A program made the position numbers and the translations under genes. The notes below the pieces were generated by a model. It searched no databases. It saw only the letters and a program-made list of their open reading frames with translations, and was not told the origin of the DNA. Positions 7,238-9,676 of a stretch of 9,676 nt of DNA are shown in pieces; within the stretch, counting starts at the first letter, position 1; each line of letters starts with the position of its first letter. The DNA lies in assembly GCA_964408435.1 (NCBI GenBank), contig CAYOZL010000075.1, positions 1 to 9,676 of the forward strand, written 5' to 3'. Origin of the DNA: CAYOZL01 sp964408435. Lineage in GTDB: Bacteria > Bdellovibrionota_C > UBA2361 > SZUA-149 > CAYOZL01.

Positions 7238-7885
7238 ATGAATAGCTTAATAATTACCCATATTCTTGCATTTTTACTTGGCAGTATTCCATTTGGCTAT
7301 CTAGTAGCAAAAAAGAATGGAATAAAAATAAATAAAGTAGGTAGTGGTAATATGGGGGCTACAAATGTATTTAGAACCACCGGAAGAACTGCTGGAGTTA
7401 TCACTTTAATTGCAGATATCGCAAAAGGGATATTCGCTGTTAGTTTAGTAAATTTCATACCTGTTAATATCTCAGTTCTATCTGCTGATTCTTATGCCGC
7501 GAGTTTAGGGTTATTTGCAGTACTTGGACATTGTTACTCACCTTTTATGAAATTCAAAGGTGGCAAAGGAGTTGCTACTGGACTTGGAATGTTTTTAATA
7601 CTTATGCCAAAAATAACACTACTGGCTATAATTATATTTGCTATTACTGTCTATATTTCAAGATACGTATCGCTCGCATCGATTATCGCAGCATCTAGCG
7701 TTCCAATTCTATACTATACAATTTCTAACGGCCATAACGGCTTTATACTTTTTTGTTCACTTGCAGCAGTTGGATTTATTACGGCAAGACATATAGAAAA
7801 TATTGAAAGATTAATAGCTGGAAAAGAAAATAAATTAGACAAGCCTAGCAGATCTAAACAAATTAGAGCAACAAGCTCTAATTAA
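7238..7885 (+). CDS. plsY: Acyl-phosphate:glycerol-3-phosphate acyltransferase PlsY
   Basis: PlsY is an integral inner-membrane enzyme that moves an acyl group from acyl-phosphate (made by PlsX) to glycerol 3-phosphate, giving lysophosphatidic acid, the first step of phospholipid synthesis. The family motifs are present: GSIPFGYLVAKK (15-26) with GSGNMGATNV (35-44), then GHCYSPFMKFKGGKGVAT (97-114), then RHIENIERLIAGKE (184-197). The hydrophobic segments between them fit the multi-span fold. Met39 replaces the commoner Ile in GSGNIGATN. Length (215) is normal, with a short Lys/Ser-rich tail after 198. It is last in the run and its stop codon lies inside a long hairpin (7852-7892). The next gene is convergent, 28 bp away. 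Confidence 0.96.
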   Translation: MNSLIITHILAFLLGSIPFGYLVAKKNGIKINKVGSGNMGATNVFRTTGRTAGVITLIADIAKGIFAVSLVNFIPVNISVLSADSYAASLGLFAVLGHCYSPFMKFKGGKGVATGLGMFLILMPKITLLAIIIFAITVYISRYVSLASIIAASSVPILYYTISNGHNGFILFCSLAAVGFITARHIENIERLIAGKENKLDKPSRSKQIRATSSN

Positions 7886-7892
7886 TTTAGAT
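7852..7892. terminator. Long imperfect hairpin over the plsY stop codon, candidate bidirectional terminator
   Basis: Outer arms ATCTAAA (7852-7858) and TTTAGAT (7886-7892) pair over 7 bp. A 2x2 internal loop follows (CA/AA), then a perfect 9-bp inner stem AATTAGAGC/GCTCTAATT (7861-7869, 7875-7883) around the loop AACAA. It lies between convergent genes and spans the last codons and stop of plsY. No uninterrupted T-run follows on either strand, although the plus side is T-rich from about 7900. It may terminate transcription, block 3' exonucleases or both. Confidence 0.55.
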
Positions 7893-7913
7893 AGCTCTCC
7901 TTAATTACTTTCT

Positions 7914-8135
7914 TTATTTTACTTTTTCTAATGCACCAGGAACAAAGTGAGATTTAGTTCCGTTATCCCATAACACTGTAATCGCTATACCAGGGGCTTG
8001 ATTTGATTCTTTAATAGACTGTCTAACAGTTTCAATACGAATATTTTCAACAGTACCAAATGGTCCTTCTGTCTCAGACCTCTTAACCCTGTCACCTCTA
8101 TTAAAATCTATTCCTTTTGTTGCTGATCCTGCCAC
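7914..8135 (-). CDS. Small beta-rich protein, SH3/Tudor-like fold suspected, function unknown
   Basis: This 73-residue protein is cytosolic by appearance (no signal peptide or membrane segment). FNRGDRVKRSETEGPFGTVE (11-30) resembles the opening of small SH3-like or KOW-type barrels (GD-V ... G-V). The end, ITVLWDNGTKSHFVPGALEK (52-71), has the W-x-N-G and P-x-x-L-E-K pattern seen in compact domains of this sort. I cannot assign a named family or a role; binding to nucleic acid or protein is plausible from the fold only. The start is GTG at 8135, with an AGG 9 nt upstream. The clean alternation of polar and hydrophobic residues and absence of any competing frame support a real gene. It is convergent with plsY and divergent from clpX. 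Confidence 0.75.
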   Translation of the reverse strand: MAGSATKGIDFNRGDRVKRSETEGPFGTVENIRIETVRQSIKESNQAPGIAITVLWDNGTKSHFVPGALEKVK

Positions 8136-8147
8136 TTATCTATACCT

Positions 8148-8182
8148 ATTATAATGTTACTAATATTTCTCTATAATTATAG
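8148..8182 (-). promoter_or_regulatory. Two -10-like elements upstream of the 73-residue protein gene, one inside a 12-bp palindrome
   Basis: TATAAT occurs on the minus strand at 8148-8153, 12 bp before the GTG, so its transcript would have only about a 5-nt leader. It occurs again at 8176-8181 (leader about 34 nt). The second copy is part of the perfect palindrome CTATAATTATAG (8171-8182), which also places a TATAAT on the plus strand toward clpX (8172-8177). No convincing -35 accompanies any of them. Confidence 0.3.
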
Positions 8183-8250
8183 ATGCACTTTATTTTAAAT
8201 ATATTCAAGAACATACTGCTAGTAGAGACTAGAAGGATAAAAAAAGACAG

Positions 8251-8267
8251 CTAAATCAGCTATTTAG
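8251..8267. other. Small AT-rich hairpin in the clpX upstream region
   Basis: CTAAAT (8251-8256) and ATTTAG (8262-8267) form a perfect 6-bp stem around CAGCT. On the minus strand the stem is followed after 5 nt by seven T (8239-8245), a weak intrinsic-terminator layout with no known minus-strand gene feeding it. On the plus strand it would lie in the clpX leader if transcription starts near 8180. The remainder of 8183-8350 is AT-rich, with TTGAAA at 8304 and the palindrome ATCTTAAGAT at 8330-8339. I could not pair these into a good promoter. Confidence 0.25.
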
Positions 8268-8354
8268 ATTTCTTAAAATAAAATAAGCACTCTAATAACT
8301 TTCTTGAAACTAATATCTAACAAACTGTCATCTTAAGATAGTAGATAATATATT

Positions 8355-8360
8355 AAGAGG
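8355..8360 (+). promoter_or_regulatory. Ribosome binding site of clpX
   Basis: AAGAGG lies 6 nt before a GTG codon, the best-spaced Shine-Dalgarno in the window. It supports GTG at 8367 as the start, in agreement with the conserved zinc-finger N-terminus beginning a few residues later. Confidence 0.6.
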
Positions 8361-8366
8361 TTTATA

Positions 8367-9620
8367 GTGATTAATAAAAATGAAAAGTCTTTGTTGTGTT
8401 CATTTTGTGCAAAAAATCAAGAAGAGGTTAGAAAGCTAGTCGCAGGACCAAGCGTGTATATCTGTGATGAATGTATAGAACTATGTAATGATATTCTTGG
8501 TGAAGAGTTAGAAGAGTTTAGTATTCAGAGCTTTTCAGAAGAAGTGCCTACTCCTTTAGCGATAAAAGATCACCTAGACCAACACGTGATAGGACAAGAG
8601 CACGCAAAAAAGATATTAAGTGTAGCAGTTCATAATCACTACATGAGAATCTCTACTCTTGATTCAAGAAAAGACTCAGATATAGAATTACAAAAATCTA
8701 ACATTTTATTAGTTGGACCAACTGGTTGCGGTAAAACATTACTTGCACAGAGTTTAGCAAAAATGCTTGATGTTCCATTTACTATTGCTGATGCAACTAA
8801 CTTAACTGAAGCAGGATACGTTGGTGAGGATGTAGAAAATATTATTGTTAACTTGCTTCAATCTGCAGACTTTGATGTAGAAAAAGCAGAGCGTGGAATA
8901 GTTTACATTGATGAAATAGATAAAATCTCAAGAAAACAAGATAGTCCTTCAGTTACAAGAGATGTTTCTGGCGAAGGTGTTCAACAAGCGCTTTTAAAAT
9001 TAATTGAAGGAACTGTAGCAAATGTTCCACCAAAAGGTGGAAGAAAGCACCCACAACAAGACATGCTACAAGTTGATACTTCAAACATTCTATTTATTTG
9101 TGGAGGAGCTTTTGATGGAATCGCTCCAATGATTCAAAGAAGAAAAGGCAAAAACAACATAGGCTTTGGTCAAAAACACAAAGGGAAGACTGAAATCCAA
9201 CAAGAAGATCCACTTAAAGACTTAGAACCAAAAGATTTAATTAGCTTTGGTCTAATTCCTGAATTCATTGGAAGAGTTCCAATAGTTGCAACTCTAGAAA
9301 TCTTAGGTGAAAAAGACTTAATAAGAGTTTTAAAAGAACCTAAAAATGCATTGGTTAAACAATTTCAAGAGTTATTTAGTTTAAATGATGTAATTTTAAA
9401 GTTCACTGACTCTGCTTTAAACGAGATTGCTAAAAAAGCAATTCAGAAAAAGACGGGAGCAAGAGGGTTAAGAACAATTATTGAAAATGCAATGCTCGAT
9501 ACTATGTTTACAATCCCTGGAAGGAATGACGTAAAAGAAGTTGTTGTTTCGGATAAGACTATTACTAGTGGTGAGAATCCGTTGGTGGTAATTGAGGCTC
9601 AGGCTTCGGGGACGGAGTAA
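8367..9620 (+). CDS. clpX: ATP-dependent Clp protease ATP-binding subunit ClpX
   Basis: ClpX is the hexameric AAA+ unfoldase that feeds tagged substrates to the ClpP peptidase. It is full length at 417 residues (E. coli 424). The N-terminal zinc domain has CSFC and CDEC (Cys11, 14, 33, 36). AAA+ features are Walker A GPTGCGKT (117-124; Cys where Ser is usual), pore loop GYVG (150-153), Walker B IVYIDEID (178-185), RKH pore loop GGRKHP (224-229), the ClpP-docking IGF loop (265-267) and sensor 2 GARGLR (364-369). All functional parts are intact. Start is GTG with a good ribosome binding site. The usual neighbours tig, clpP and lon are not visible upstream, where a divergent small gene lies; what follows is a tandem repeat. 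The last ~20 codons use G-ending codons unlike the rest of the gene. Confidence 0.97.
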   Translation: MINKNEKSLLCSFCAKNQEEVRKLVAGPSVYICDECIELCNDILGEELEEFSIQSFSEEVPTPLAIKDHLDQHVIGQEHAKKILSVAVHNHYMRISTLDSRKDSDIELQKSNILLVGPTGCGKTLLAQSLAKMLDVPFTIADATNLTEAGYVGEDVENIIVNLLQSADFDVEKAERGIVYIDEIDKISRKQDSPSVTRDVSGEGVQQALLKLIEGTVANVPPKGGRKHPQQDMLQVDTSNILFICGGAFDGIAPMIQRRKGKNNIGFGQKHKGKTEIQQEDPLKDLEPKDLISFGLIPEFIGRVPIVATLEILGEKDLIRVLKEPKNALVKQFQELFSLNDVILKFTDSALNEIAKKAIQKKTGARGLRTIIENAMLDTMFTIPGRNDVKEVVVSDKTITSGENPLVVIEAQASGTE

Positions 9621-9622
9621 GA

Positions 9623-9676
9623 GACTAAGACTAAGACTAAGACTAAGACTAAGACTAAGACTAAGACTAAGACTAA
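9623..9676. repeat. Tandem hexanucleotide array (GACTAA)9 reaching the window end
   Basis: Nine perfect GACTAA units begin 2 bp after the clpX stop codon and run to the last base, so the true length is unknown. The units are identical, which suggests recent slippage expansion or an assembly that ended in the repeat. In the clpX frame the array has no stops and reads Thr-Lys repeatedly after GAG. The GACTAA register itself gives a stop every second codon. Confidence 0.95.

Noticed and set aside
9623..9676. Array considered as a telomere-like chromosome end or a CRISPR
   Set aside because: The unit is only 6 bp with no spacers, so it is not CRISPR. It is not G-rich, and nothing else suggests a linear replicon; a microsatellite or assembly end is simpler.
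1..9676. Search for a defence island, phage or mobile element
   Set aside because: No integrase, transposase, toxin-antitoxin, restriction gene, direct-repeat attachment site or tRNA was visible; most genes are housekeeping.

Overview
The window is an AT-rich (about one third GC by eye) bacterial chromosomal segment with standard genetic code and ATG or GTG starts. It carries the core genes def, fmt, rpe, plsY and clpX beside poorly characterised accessory genes. A CpaE/TadZ-type ATPase, a Sec-exported lectin-fold surface protein and a free-standing histidine-kinase-like protein point to a Gram-negative, probably environmental or marine organism. A low-GC member of the Bdellovibrionota (Halobacteriovorax-like) would fit, but this is an impression from composition and gene mix, not proof.

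Left part, all on the minus strand. Positions 1-1541 hold a CpaE/TadZ-like ATPase, cut by the window edge, with a degenerate receiver domain in front and a long Lys-rich tail behind. Its start codon sits where a promoter with an overlapping inverted repeat would begin transcription. Positions 1730-3226 encode a secreted two-domain protein (jellyroll lectin-like fold plus a second beta-rich domain). Positions 3447-4358 encode an unrecognised membrane-anchored protein.

Middle part, plus strand. A 61-bp gap with overlapping divergent promoters separates the membrane protein from a tightly packed run: histidine-kinase-like gene, def, fmt, rpe, plsY (gaps of 16, -11, 1 and 1 bp). Def and Fmt are the two ends of the formyl-methionine cycle. 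Rpe (pentose phosphate) and PlsY (phospholipid synthesis) are housekeeping passengers. The kinase-like protein at the head has no sensor domain and no adjacent response regulator.

Right part. The run ends in a long imperfect hairpin that overlaps the plsY stop codon and separates it from a small convergent minus-strand gene for a 73-residue beta-rich protein. A 231-bp gap with palindromic AT-rich elements follows. Then comes clpX, apart from its usual partner clpP. Directly after the clpX stop codon is a tandem array of nine GACTAA units that runs to the window end.

I found no tRNA, rRNA, CRISPR array, transposase or integrase. No gene-free stretch exceeds 300 bp. The gaps of 188 bp (1542-1729), 220 bp (3227-3446) and 231 bp (8136-8366) contain only the sites listed. 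No complete new multi-gene system is evident. The most unusual signals are the orphan kinase heading the def run, the plsY-terminal hairpin, the terminal hexanucleotide array and the tailed CpaE-like ATPase.
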